From Durusdinium trenchii (Eukaryota; Sar; Dinophyceae; Suessiales; Symbiodiniaceae): a DNA stretch of 64,000 bases. How positions within the stretch are numbered: the stretch's first letter is position 1; every line of letters begins with the position of its first letter. Below the pieces are notes generated by a model. That model did not search any database and was not told where the DNA came from. It was given only the letters and a program-made list of their open reading frames with translations. Made by a program: the position numbers and the translations under genes. The stretch is taken from assembly GCA_963970005.1 (NCBI GenBank), contig CAXAMN010000015.1, positions 4,804 through 68,803 on the forward strand, given 5' to 3'. This document shows positions 8,811-17,625 of this stretch, piece by piece.

Positions 8811-10402
8811 GATGTTGATGCCAACGTCCCCGCCGGCGTCTTCCTCAATCCAGATCCTTGCAGCCTGTCATCAGGGACCATGTCCATAGTGACTTCAACT
8901 CCAAGGTCCGTTGCAATCTCCTCGATCCGGATGAGCTGAGCTGCTTTACACAGATCGGATGCATTGTTGAGGAAGGTACCGCAAGTGGTGCAGGACATCG
9001 TGCCATGAGTGTACGTCTGTGTGCAAGTTGGGCACTGGCCTTCAGGCATCTGAATCCCTTCAACGACCATCCAGCGGGTGTTGCCATAACCTTCAGTTTC
9101 CGGATGAAACTTGCGCCAATCAAACCGAGGACGGTTGTAGTTGGGCAGCATCTCTTCAGGCGACACCTTGTTCTTGTAGGCGTTGAAGTTGGGCCTGCGA
9201 ACAACATAGGTGACCTCATAGACCTCCAGATCGGGGTTGTTCTTCCCTGAGATCATTTGGTCTTTCACGTCACTGAGCTGAGACAATTCGCCGTACACGA
9301 ACGGTGAATAGGTGCCCACTTTGCCACACCACCTCTCATAGTCTCCAAGAACATGAGTGGTGTACTTCTCGAATGGACTCTTCACCATGTCATCATCATC
9401 GGCATCTGGTCCCCAGTGCGCGCAGCATGGAATGCCTTGGTTTGGTAATGGGCATACACATGGTTGGCAAAGGCATAACACTTGGCTTCCATGTCGTGCA
9501 TAGATCACGTTTCTGTTCGCAATCCAATCTGGACACAGAATTGTTCCTGCTGTGGTTTGAATCAGTCGGTGTCCGTTCAGCGCCATCAACTGGATCATAG
9601 CGGCATAGTCAGTTCCAGAGATAGTCCAGGGGTCCTCTTTGGTGAGGAATGTGAATCGGGCACCAGTGCGATTGCCACCAAGAATGAGGCCCATATTGAC
9701 AATGTCGAGAAAGGCTGCTCGATGGGTATAGTGATACAGGATGGTCGGAGCCACTTCTGTCACTTTCCCCAACGCACCACGAGGAACCCTCGGAAACTTG
9801 CCGGCAAGGTATTCAGCAGAAGTGTACTCCTCATCAAGGGTAACAAAGCGTTCATGTTCAGGTAGAGCATCTTGGACATTGTTATTTGACCACTCATTGT
9901 GGTTTTGGATCGCTTTGATTCTGAGTGGAGTATACTGGTACTTCCCGCCGACCAAAGTCCCCTTTGGTGCAATCTTCACCTCAAGCATGAACCGGTGATT
10001 GGACGTAATGACTCGAAGGGTCAGGTTCACATCGTACTTTCGTTTGATGAAGCTGTAAACCTTTCCATAGTCCATCCACAGGCCCTTTTCGAAGCTGGGC
10101 GGTTGCACCTTGTGCCAGGTCTGCCTGCTGTGTTCCCATCCACGAAGGAGACCGGAAACACGTCGAGAGATCCAGACCTGCTTCGAGTTCAACTGTGGCA
10201 AGTTGGGGGCGCCAGGAACCGATCTCGATTGCAGTGCCACTGTTTCGTTCTCTCCTAGTGGCGAAGGTACTGATGGCACCGGAGGCGCACGAGGCATTGC
10301 CTTGGCCTGGACGGCCGGCTTTGCTGTTGGTGTTGTATCCAAGGCCACAGCTCCCGCCGGGCGTTTCGGTACTTTGGGCTGAGTCGCTTCAGTTGACTTC
10401 AT
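8807..10402 (-). CDS. E1 Tpt1/KptA-like RNA 2'-phosphotransferase ORF with zinc ribbon
   Basis: This 531-codon frame begins with a Pro/Ala-rich linker. From about residue 77 a Tpt1-like pattern follows. First is the N-lobe ISRRVSGLLRG, matching the family's LSK-LS-LRH helix. Next are the winged-helix end with SNHRFMLEVK (family: K-RF-L), YTPLRIKAIQNHNEW (family: IRA-QGHS), and ILYHYTHRAAFLDIVNMGLI (family: LYHGT-x-I-GL). GARFTF stands in the place of the R-HVHL strand. Tpt1 enzymes transfer an internal RNA 2'-phosphate to NAD+. The R-A-x-Q-G-H motif reads K-A-I-Q-N-H here, so activity is uncertain. A Cys4 ribbon follows (CPTCTQTYTHGTMSCTTC, about 8970-9045). It lies downstream of RNase H in a retroelement, an unusual place. 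The family call is by motif only. Confidence 0.62.
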   Translation of the reverse strand: MKSTEATQPKVPKRPAGAVALDTTPTAKPAVQAKAMPRAPPVPSVPSPLGENETVALQSRSVPGAPNLPQLNSKQVWISRRVSGLLRGWEHSRQTWHKVQPPSFEKGLWMDYGKVYSFIKRKYDVNLTLRVITSNHRFMLEVKIAPKGTLVGGKYQYTPLRIKAIQNHNEWSNNNVQDALPEHERFVTLDEEYTSAEYLAGKFPRVPRGALGKVTEVAPTILYHYTHRAAFLDIVNMGLILGGNRTGARFTFLTKEDPWTISGTDYAAMIQLMALNGHRLIQTTAGTILCPDWIANRNVIYARHGSQVLCLCQPCVCPLPNQGIPCCAHWGPDADDDDMVKSPFEKYTTHVLGDYERWCGKVGTYSPFVYGELSQLSDVKDQMISGKNNPDLEVYEVTYVVRRPNFNAYKNKVSPEEMLPNYNRPRFDWRKFHPETEGYGNTRWMVVEGIQMPEGQCPTCTQTYTHGTMSCTTCGTFLNNASDLCKAAQLIRIEEIATDLGVEVTMDMVPDDRLQGSGLRKTPAGTLASTS

Positions 10403-11313
10403 CTCAACATCGGCCTCAGCTCCCGCCGGGCGTGCGTCGGCTCGGGCGCACCAGACTTCGGCGTCTTCTCAACTGCTGCGTCTGGCAGCTTGGGTGCCGG
10501 TGGCTTTCCCGGTGCCTTCGCCTTTGGGATCTTCTGTTGCGGAGCCTTGTTTGCCAGGTCAGGTTCATTCCCCAAGGTGGTAACCTCACGAAACTTCCTG
10601 AGTGCTTCGCCAGTGAGCTGAGGGATGTCCTCTTCGGCCATGTAGATGCGAATGAGGTCGCTCTCATCATCCTTCTGCCTCAGCTGATAGGTCACACCGG
10701 CAACCTGGCAAGACTCAGCATGCATAGATGTGAGTATCGGCTCTTTGAACAGAATCTCCCCGTCGGAGTCTTCAGCTGGCTTGTTTTCATAGCCTTGCTT
10801 AATGGTGGATTTGAGATGATCCTTGAGAAGCTCGTTGACATACTTCTCATCCTCGATGGGGTCGTTGGAGACAATGAGTTCCTCTTCTTCCGTGATGGGT
10901 ACAGGATCCACCTCGGCATCTCAACGGTGACAGAGACGAACTCCATGCCCGGAGTTGTGACTGGGGCCTGATTGTTTGCATCTCGGCCATCCGTCCCCGG
11001 AGGCGAGTCAGCACTGGGTGCAAATGTGTCATCGATCTCAATGACCTCTGGCACAACTGCATCCGGCATGGGCTGATCAGCCGCGGACGAGTCCGGCACG
11101 ATCTGAACATCCTGACCTTCGGAATGGCAAAAGCTTTGCCGCAGCGATCTCCTCTTCGGTGGCGTAGATGGGTTCGCCCCACGCGTCCATGAAGCCGATC
11201 TCTTCGGTTTCAGTCACGGCGAGCTTCCACCCATTCTTTTGGTCAATGGCAGTCTGTCGCTTCTCACCAGGAATCCCGCCGTCGTGCCAATCACCCAGGA
11301 AGACTTCTTCCAC
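10399..11313 (-). CDS. E1 acidic/proline-rich linker ORFs
   Basis: Overlapping minus frames (11313-11077, 11099-10692, 10911-10399) encode an acidic, Pro-rich stretch with one helical patch (YVNELLKDHLKSTIKQGYEN) and a Lys/Pro-rich tail. They bridge the SGNH-like segment and the Tpt1-like ORF. The frame changes look like indels within one ancestral ORF. No domain recognised; it is probably disordered linker. Confidence 0.45.
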
Positions 11314-12431
11314 ACGTGCTCCAGCATGCGCTGGCGGTGGGTCTTCTCACCCGTGGGCTTTGCAAACAAGTTTGCATCTTTCCTGAGGACGTCCACTCCT
11401 GACAGGACCCAGTAGTGATAGGCAAAGAGGGCCACGTTGGCGTAGTACTTCACAAAGAAGGAGCGGTTCTCTTCCGTGTTGAGGCAGTGGAAGTTATCAT
11501 ACCGCGCACACGACCTCACCAGAGTGGTGCCTGTGACATTGGTCACTCCCAACCTTGTGAAGACCTCGGCAGTCTGACACATCTGCCGTGCATACTCCTC
11601 GGGCAATCCATATAGCTCTGGGAGTCGCAGAAGCACACCACGATAATGGCTGCTACGTCCTTCCGCTGACGAAGATCAGCAAGGCGACGGAGCTGTTGGG
11701 CATGTTTTTGTGCCAACTCAGCCTGCCATTCATAAGCCACCCGTTGTTTTGCCGGGTTGCGATGCAGGACATTGGTGTCCACCCATGGATTGCCAACGAA
11801 CCCATGGTTGCCATACGCGTCGTTCCCCGCGTAGGAGACGACAATTACAGCTGGGGCATCACCTCCCGGTGTGCGACGACGGCTGTTGTTAAGGCAGAAC
11901 TCAATGCCATCAATGATGGTCTCAAGACCTTTTCCCCAATGAAGGCTGTACTGCACACTGCCAGCACGGTCGGTCAGAAGCGATTGTCCTGCTTCTTTGA
12001 GGTACTCACCCACATTGCGCTTCACACGCACATGCAGTCTTGCCATCGGCATCCGTTGTCTCATCGACCAGTGCCATTGACGAGTCGCCGGCAAAGATAA
12101 AATCGACCACGGGTCCCCCCGGGCAAGGTAGCTGAGTCATGATGCGAGCCGGATTGGCTTCCAAGAACTCGCGGTGCGCTTTGTCAATCCTCCCAAGAGA
12201 CTTAGCGCAAGCATCAAAGGGATCAGCACCACAAGTGGCGTTCAAGTGGGCCCTCCCATCATGCATGGACTCAACCAAGTGAGCGAGCACAGCAGTTCGC
12301 TTCAACAAGTCTTTCCAATTCCCCTCGTTGCCCGCCTCCGTAGGACGCGAAGAGGGCGCAACATACATTCCTGGATGGTTCAGGAAGAAGTCGACGGCGT
12401 CGGTTTCACAGCCCACAAAAGACATGGCCAT
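11214..12431 (-). CDS. E1 possible SGNH/GDSL-hydrolase-like segment (frameshifted)
   Basis: Three overlapping minus frames (12431-12006, 12094-11543, 11636-11214) form one coding stretch. The first contains DFIFAGDSSMALVDETTD, resembling the GDS block I of SGNH hydrolases. The second has AVIVVSYAGNDAYGNHGF, resembling the G-x-N-D block III, then helices and DVAAIIVVCFCDSQSYMDC. The third is helical (LYGLPEEYARQMCQTAEVF). GDSL/SGNH enzymes are hydrolases that use Ser, Asp and His on an alpha/beta fold. The Asp-x-x-His block was not located, so catalysis is unproven. The comparable region of E4 (about 54400-53950) has the same strand-helix rhythm but no clear GDS. The fold call is tentative. 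Confidence 0.35.
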
Positions 12432-12628
12432 GATTCGAATCGAGATTGGAAGTCACAATCGTGCGGCAGATCGTTCCCGGTCGCGAGCTTGAGTCAATTG
12501 TTCATGGCAACGCCAAAGGCTCGGTGAATCATGTCCGTCATCTGGCAAGTGTAAGTTTCCGTGCGTTTCAATGACTCACCACGATTGCTTGCCTTTAAAC
12601 GACTTGATAATTGGCTCTAAATTCATAT

Positions 12629-13180
12629 TCATTCTCCATGGCTTCCTAATTTCCTAATTGGGGCTCCGTGTACATCAACAACACCGATCGTGCATCCGTC
12701 AAATGTGACCTGTTCCATCGAGTGACGCTGACAGAAAGATAGGACGTACTCGAGTTTCCAGTGTGCACAATTCTTAGGCCATTCAATGGCGACATACGGA
12801 TCTGCAGCACGGAGAGAGTTGACAAGATCTACCAAGGCTTTCCATAGTTTCCTGAACTCGCGTTGGTGTTCATCAACTTTGATTGCTGCGGACGGTATTG
12901 TCTTGTTCACGTGTATCCAGGGAGTACCACCGGTGCAGGGCAAACTAGCCCACACGAGCAGTCTTCTGCCTTTAGGGAGCTCACGGATACTGGACAAAAC
13001 TTGTCTGACGATACGTTTCCGCGTTTGCGTGGATCAAGTACATCGTCTTCTTTAGTAACACTAATCACCATGCAGCCTGAAGCGGACTTACGCGAAACAT
13101 CACCGAGTTTGGAATCAGGGCTACAACATACTTCAAGCAGTACTCTGTCATGAGGGCCAGGCGTAGCGGCGGCCACGGGT
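12629..13180 (-). CDS. E1 methyltransferase-like Rossmann segment after RNase H
   Basis: The segment starts at the end of the RT-RNase H frame and passes, by a frameshift near 12950-13000, into the frame 12997-12629. It reads VLLEVCCSPDSKLGD (motif-I-like strand-loop), MVISVTKEDDVLD (second strand with acidic end), LLVWASLPCTGGTPW (Pro-Cys loop like motif IV of C5-cytosine methyltransferases), AIEWPKNCAHWK (position of the ENV motif) and TFDGCTIGVVDVHG. The order matches a C5-methyltransferase-type Rossmann domain, but PPCQ and ENV are not canonical. Cytosine methyltransferases have been reported inside dinoflagellate retrotransposons. E4 carries the same motif series (PCTGGSAW), so it is a shared, ancestral part of this lineage. 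Confidence 0.48.
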
Positions 13181-15513
13181 CCCCCCGGGTGAGGTGCATC
13201 AATCTTCGGCGCACCTGCCGGTTTGACTGACGCGGCGTGCAAACCTAGCAACTTGAGCAATTGATTCCACTTCTCAGTACTGGTGAGCGGTTTGGTGAAG
13301 ATGTCAGCTGCTTGAAGAAGAGATGGTACATAAACAAGTGTGAAATGTTTCCGCTGGAATTGTTCAGCTAACCGTGCAAGGTCCAGTCGTTGTGTTTTGT
13401 CAGCGTGCCTAAAAGCAGGTGACCTGCCTGATTCGAGGATTCTTATGGTCGCCTGATTATCTTCCAGGAACACGACTTTGAAAGCTCCCTTACCGATGAG
13501 GCAGATGTCCATGGAACCTTCGCGACCTTGACCTACATAGCATGAGTCAGTGAGTGCATTCCTAATCTCGCGGGATTCAACACCATAGTCGATTTCATTT
13601 GGACCAGGTATTCGGAAGACTGTCATTCCCGTCCATTCCCCCTTCAGAACCCTCTGCCCGTCCCTGCTGGACCAATTCCAGCTCACGTCTGCGTCAAGGG
13701 TTCCATCCTTGAACTGTGCAATCGTGATTCTTTGGGCGGACAAAAACTTGTGATCAACTGGACAATCATCACAATCTCTTGGGTCAAAAAGGGTTTGTCT
13801 GGGTTCAACATGGCGTCTAATGACCTGATCTTTCAATGGATCAAACTCCCAAGCGTCTTTCTTTGCATTCCGGGCACGTGTCCCCTCGGCCGAGCTTTGC
13901 AAGTTGGCATTTGTGACTCCCCCCGCCTGCCGGATGACTTGCCAAAAACAGGAGGAAGGAAGACCAACTGTGCGAATCGACAGGTTAGCGGCGATGACTT
14001 CCGCTTCCGTCGAGCTCATGGCGGTGGCCGTCTGCTTTTTCGAAAATGCAGTAAGGGGGAAGTAGGTGTTGGGACCTACCATTGCCAGAATGCAAGCTGA
14101 AGTTGAACGACTATCATGCTCTCCGGCATGGTCACTGTCGGCAAACAACCACAGCTTGCAATGTTGGGGGTCGTCTCCAATGAAACCGGACTGGACGACG
14201 TCGATTGTGGAGTGAATATAGCACATCAATCTATGTAATGCAACATCACACTCCTTTGACCACTTAGTGACACGGCTGGCAAGGCCCTGAGTCGCTCGAA
14301 GTAAGTCGAAACGCGCCATGTGTGCAGCGAACAGCACTTTCATGAGGACTCTACTTGCGATGGCCTGGAGTTCCCCCCGGCGTTCTGCCTCATCACCTGT
14401 GGGTCTAGCAATTTTGTTGTCGTGGAAAGGGGTGCTGACCGTCTTGAATTTCACGGGATGATCGACGAGACTCTCATACTTCTCAAGACATTGACGAAGA
14501 AAGCCTCTCATGTCGTATTCGACCCGTGTCACAGGTTGATCCAAAAACGTGAATCCTTGGGCACGGGCGGCTTTCTTGGCCTGACTCTTGTCCCTTATTT
14601 TCTTGACGGCTGCGACAGCCATCTTGGGGTCGGAAATGCTCTTGTCGATGAAGAAGGTCTCCCCTGTCCACCAAAAAGGCAATCCCTGTTGCCGGTCAAC
14701 CTTTGTGTCGCGCCAAACATACGAGGCACCCCCCGCATCCTTGGCAACGGATCCCTCCGTGCATGGAACATACTCTGTGTACCTTAAATCACCGGGGTCA
14801 AACAGCCCTTCAACGCCAGCAGGACTGATTTCAAAGCGTCGACGGGGTTGAACGCGGTGATGCACAAACGTACCATGCTCAGGGAAGTGAGTCCAGTAAT
14901 CCTGTGTTCGGCGGACGGGGGCCGCTGGCTTACTAGCAGGATCTTCGAGCTTGTGATCGAAAACATGCGCAAACGGGTGATCTTCAACGGATAGCTTGAC
15001 GTTACGTGACACAACATGATCACAACCGAGGTACCTCCCTACATCTTCGGGGGTATCCATGTCAATGTGAGTACCGATGAGTTCCCACCCCTTTGCATGG
15101 TTGGACTGTGGCCCGGCCATTTGAAAGTCATCTACATAGACGGCTAACAAAAGGAACAACTTGTCATGCCAAAAGATCGATGGCCAGCACTCAGGGTGCA
15201 CGGCCTTGAAGCCTACCTTCGCAAGACAATCCTCGCAGTGCCTCTCCCAGAACCCACCAGAGTCTGGGTGACCGTAGAGAGCTAGTACAAGCGGGATCAC
15301 AGGATCCTTGTACTTACCGTGCCATGCTTTCGGCCATCGGTATTTCGGGATCCTTATCCATGTGGGCTTGCCCTTCAAAGTGGTCTGGGTGTAGGCTTGT
15401 TTGCCGTCGCCTTGGGTGATTTTATTCCCAGGCGCACTGCCGTAGCAGTCAAGGGCTTTGCCCGCCTCCATGTTCGCTGGCGCTGATCCTAGCTCTGAAA
15501 AGAGGGCAACCAT
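12907..15513 (-). CDS. E1 reverse transcriptase - RNase H
   Basis: This is an 868-codon frame. The Copia-type RT includes KQAYTQTTLKG, LALYGHPDSGGFWERH and the catalytic YVDDFQMAG box (about 15113-15145). After a tether (YLGCDHVVSRNV) comes RNase H with LFADSDHAGEHDSRSTSA (about 14110-14150), SSTEAEVIAANLSIR, FLEDNQATIRI and FTLVYVPSLLQAADIFTKPL. The enzymes copy element RNA into DNA and degrade the RNA template. The RT N-terminus lies in a different frame upstream (15449-15733). The last about 60 codons belong to the methyltransferase-like segment. Confidence 0.92.
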   Translation of the reverse strand: MVALFSELGSAPANMEAGKALDCYGSAPGNKITQGDGKQAYTQTTLKGKPTWIRIPKYRWPKAWHGKYKDPVIPLVLALYGHPDSGGFWERHCEDCLAKVGFKAVHPECWPSIFWHDKLFLLLAVYVDDFQMAGPQSNHAKGWELIGTHIDMDTPEDVGRYLGCDHVVSRNVKLSVEDHPFAHVFDHKLEDPASKPAAPVRRTQDYWTHFPEHGTFVHHRVQPRRRFEISPAGVEGLFDPGDLRYTEYVPCTEGSVAKDAGGASYVWRDTKVDRQQGLPFWWTGETFFIDKSISDPKMAVAAVKKIRDKSQAKKAARAQGFTFLDQPVTRVEYDMRGFLRQCLEKYESLVDHPVKFKTVSTPFHDNKIARPTGDEAERRGELQAIASRVLMKVLFAAHMARFDLLRATQGLASRVTKWSKECDVALHRLMCYIHSTIDVVQSGFIGDDPQHCKLWLFADSDHAGEHDSRSTSACILAMVGPNTYFPLTAFSKKQTATAMSSTEAEVIAANLSIRTVGLPSSCFWQVIRQAGGVTNANLQSSAEGTRARNAKKDAWEFDPLKDQVIRRHVEPRQTLFDPRDCDDCPVDHKFLSAQRITIAQFKDGTLDADVSWNWSSRDGQRVLKGEWTGMTVFRIPGPNEIDYGVESREIRNALTDSCYVGQGREGSMDICLIGKGAFKVVFLEDNQATIRILESGRSPAFRHADKTQRLDLARLAEQFQRKHFTLVYVPSLLQAADIFTKPLTSTEKWNQLLKLLGLHAASVKPAGAPKIDAPHPGGPVAAATPGPHDRVLLEVCCSPDSKLGDVSRKSASGCMVISVTKEDDVLDPRKRGNVSSDKFCPVSVSSLKAEDCSCGLVCPAPVVLPGYT

Positions 15514-15733
15514 GTCGGACTCGTCTTTTGACTTTGTTCCCTTGGAACACTGTCCGACCTTTGTACTTCCTTAGGGGGTTTCCCTTTGGAAGCTCACTGC
15601 CTTTCTCAACACAGAGTTCGAAAACATTGCCTACATGGACCTTGGCATTGGCACGAACCGCTTCGGATGACACATCATCCCACTCGCGTACCTTTTCATA
15701 AGCCAAGCGGGCTTGGACTCCAGCTTCACCCAC
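15449..15733 (-). CDS. E1 RT N-terminal fragment in a shifted frame
   Basis: The peptide has DVSSEAVRANAKVHVGNVFE and LRKYKGRTVFQGNKVK, the conserved entry of Copia RT (the K-ARLV-GN region). It overlaps the main RT frame at 15449-15513, so a one-base indel separates them. Taken together they make a full-length RT. Confidence 0.7.
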   Translation of the reverse strand: MGEAGVQARLAYEKVREWDDVSSEAVRANAKVHVGNVFELCVEKGSELPKGNPLRKYKGRTVFQGNKVKRRVRHGCPLFRARISASEHGGGQSP

Positions 15734-15800
15734 TCAACATCCAGAGAACGTTGAGCATCAGGGGTGTTGCGGATTTCCTTCTGGCCTACAGGCCGTGCCA

Positions 15801-17048
15801 CTAGGGCGTAATTCCTTTCTCTCTATGTGGTTGCTGCTTTTCTTCATGTTCAACCGGCATCAAAGGCACACCTTCCCAGGTGGCGTCCATTTTCGTTTCA
15901 GCGGGGATGTCCCCACTATTGTAATTTCGCAATTTGCCGTCAATCTCTGCCACGGCTGCTTTGTGCTTGCTCTTCTCAGCAAGAAGGCGCTTCCAAGCCT
16001 CTTCGAGCTCGTACTTTGCAATGGCCTTCTTCCGCTCTGCCTTGGAAGCGGCCTTCCATAAGAACGGTGGAATGTCAGGTGGTTTTGATGAACCTTTATA
16101 CTTCCTTGCCTTGTAACCTCCGGCATCATAATAAGATGAATCGGTCTTGGGAATCAAGGTTGTTTCGCCCGTGACAGGATCTAGAACCTCGACCATTTCA
16201 ACCTCTTCACCCCCCGGATCATCGGCAAGGTCTCCCGACCCGCGGGCAACGATGGGCGCATCGTCAACAAGCACATCGGGAAGCTCAGGTGGTTCATCTG
16301 GCTCATACTCTTGATCAACAGCATGTTTCAAAACCTCCTGATCAACAAGCTCTTCAATGTTTGCAGCTTTGACATCATCAATTGACGGTGGATTGCTCGA
16401 AATGGAAATGCCAGGGTACAAACCTTCTCTAATCATGTTGTACCTACCTTTGCATGGAAAGTGCAACCCAATGTCGGGAACAGCAATCTGATGGACTCTC
16501 AATGGTTGGATCTCCGCACTGAAGTCCGACTCCATGACATCCTTCAACGGAAGAACCATGAACTCCTTTCTCCATACAAAATTGGACTGAACGGCATACC
16601 CCAACAAGATTCCAGGGTTTGACGTCGGCTCGAACCTGAGAGAGGATTTGGCCTTGTTCTTGGGGCCGATCCAGTAGTCAATCCTCAACCCAAAGGGAAC
16701 CAAAGGGCCTTTGAACTTCTCACCGAACCGTTGCGACCAAGGCGAACTACCCTCCCGGGTGTCGATAATGTTGTTTGCCATGCATGCATGCCTGGCAGCG
16801 TGAGCCCAATACTGATGGTGAAGACCAGCTTGCTCTAGGTTTACCCTAGTTCGATCGATGACGGACCTGATGAACCTCTCAGCCATAGCGTTCGTCTTAG
16901 AGACATACGCAAAGCTGGTTTGGTGCCTCCATCCTAACCTTTCGGCAGTGGCAATGAGTTCTGGTGAGTTGTCGGAATATAATACTCCTACCTCATCAGT
17001 TGACCGGACAAAGTGTTTGAAAGCTGCGATGCATTCCCGGGTAGACAT
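15801..17048 (-). CDS. E1 integrase C-terminal two thirds plus connector
   Basis: It contains the second catalytic Asp in GVLYSDNSPELIATAERLGW and the catalytic Glu in NAMAERFIRSVIDRTRV, spaced as in a Copia DDE integrase. GSSPWSQRF and the PFGLRIDYWIG region follow. A long acidic connector (PDEPPELPDVLVDDAP) and a Lys/Glu-rich helix (KAERKKAIAKYELEEAWKRL) lead toward RT. The first catalytic Asp and the zinc-binding end are in the upstream frame. Confidence 0.88.
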   Translation of the reverse strand: MSTRECIAAFKHFVRSTDEVGVLYSDNSPELIATAERLGWRHQTSFAYVSKTNAMAERFIRSVIDRTRVNLEQAGLHHQYWAHAARHACMANNIIDTREGSSPWSQRFGEKFKGPLVPFGLRIDYWIGPKNKAKSSLRFEPTSNPGILLGYAVQSNFVWRKEFMVLPLKDVMESDFSAEIQPLRVHQIAVPDIGLHFPCKGRYNMIREGLYPGISISSNPPSIDDVKAANIEELVDQEVLKHAVDQEYEPDEPPELPDVLVDDAPIVARGSGDLADDPGGEEVEMVEVLDPVTGETTLIPKTDSSYYDAGGYKARKYKGSSKPPDIPPFLWKAASKAERKKAIAKYELEEAWKRLLAEKSKHKAAVAEIDGKLRNYNSGDIPAETKMDATWEGVPLMPVEHEEKQQPHREKGITP

Positions 17049-17625
17049 ACCTGAAATCGGTTGCTACATCCTTTACGACCAAAGCAACGCGAGCCCCGTC
17101 AATGTCCATTTCCTCATCGTCACGAATGACAAGATGGTCGGCAGTCAAATGCTGTCCAAAATGGTCAGCGTCAACCTGGGTTGATCCGCCCTTGCTATAG
17201 GATGGGCGTTTTGTCATCTTTGCCCTAGAATCAAGCTTGACAAAGGGGTTCTTCGGGGTGTGAGTCAACAGATGCTGTATTGATTGCGCTTCTTCCTTCA
17301 GAGCGATTTCCCCCCTGTCCCGTTTGGGGTCCAACGGCTTTTCCACCAACCTTTCATCCACTGGTTCAGGTTCCTCTTCAACAGGATCTTCGCCAATGGG
17401 GTTCTCATCGTCGTCATAGACTTCGATCGCCTCTTCAGCCGGCGACGCGGGTAGAGCAATCATAGGTCGTGGTCCCCCCGACCAACGGTTTGTACCACAA
17501 GGTTGACCTATGGCGGACATTGCAACACCAGCTGATGATGGCAGGTATGGCAGGTAATCATCTACTTCAAGTTTGACCTTAGTACCGTCTGGTTTCTTGA
17601 AGTATGGCCTACTCTGGACTCTCAT
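16996..17625 (-). CDS. E1 integrase N-terminal part with degenerate zinc-binding motif
   Basis: IQHLLTHTPKNPFVKLDSRA aligns with the His-His-Cys-Cys region of E4 integrase (ILHLMTHRYKNPYCKSCVRA), but both cysteines are replaced. LTADHLVIRDDEEMD carries the first catalytic Asp. The frame runs into the next integrase frame with an overlap (16996-17048). An acidic linker from gag-protease precedes it. Confidence 0.72.
   Translation of the reverse strand: MRVQSRPYFKKPDGTKVKLEVDDYLPYLPSSAGVAMSAIGQPCGTNRWSGGPRPMIALPASPAEEAIEVYDDDENPIGEDPVEEEPEPVDERLVEKPLDPKRDRGEIALKEEAQSIQHLLTHTPKNPFVKLDSRAKMTKRPSYSKGGSTQVDADHFGQHLTADHLVIRDDEEMDIDGARVALVVKDVATDFRYVYPGMHRSFQTLCPVN

Noticed and set aside
9398..9408. 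CTGG-TCC-CCAG near the TCCC series
   Set aside because: The stem is perfect but the loop has three bases, so it does not fit the tetraloop family.
13732..15023. Plus-strand frames opposite E1 RT (for example 14320-14787)
   Set aside because: They are complementary to a clear RT-RNase H frame and lack any motif.
17461..17483. Another TCCC hairpin in E1 (GGTCGTGGTCCCCCCGACC)
   Set aside because: The outer stem pairs but the bases next to TCCC do not close a 4-bp stem, so it was left out of the count.
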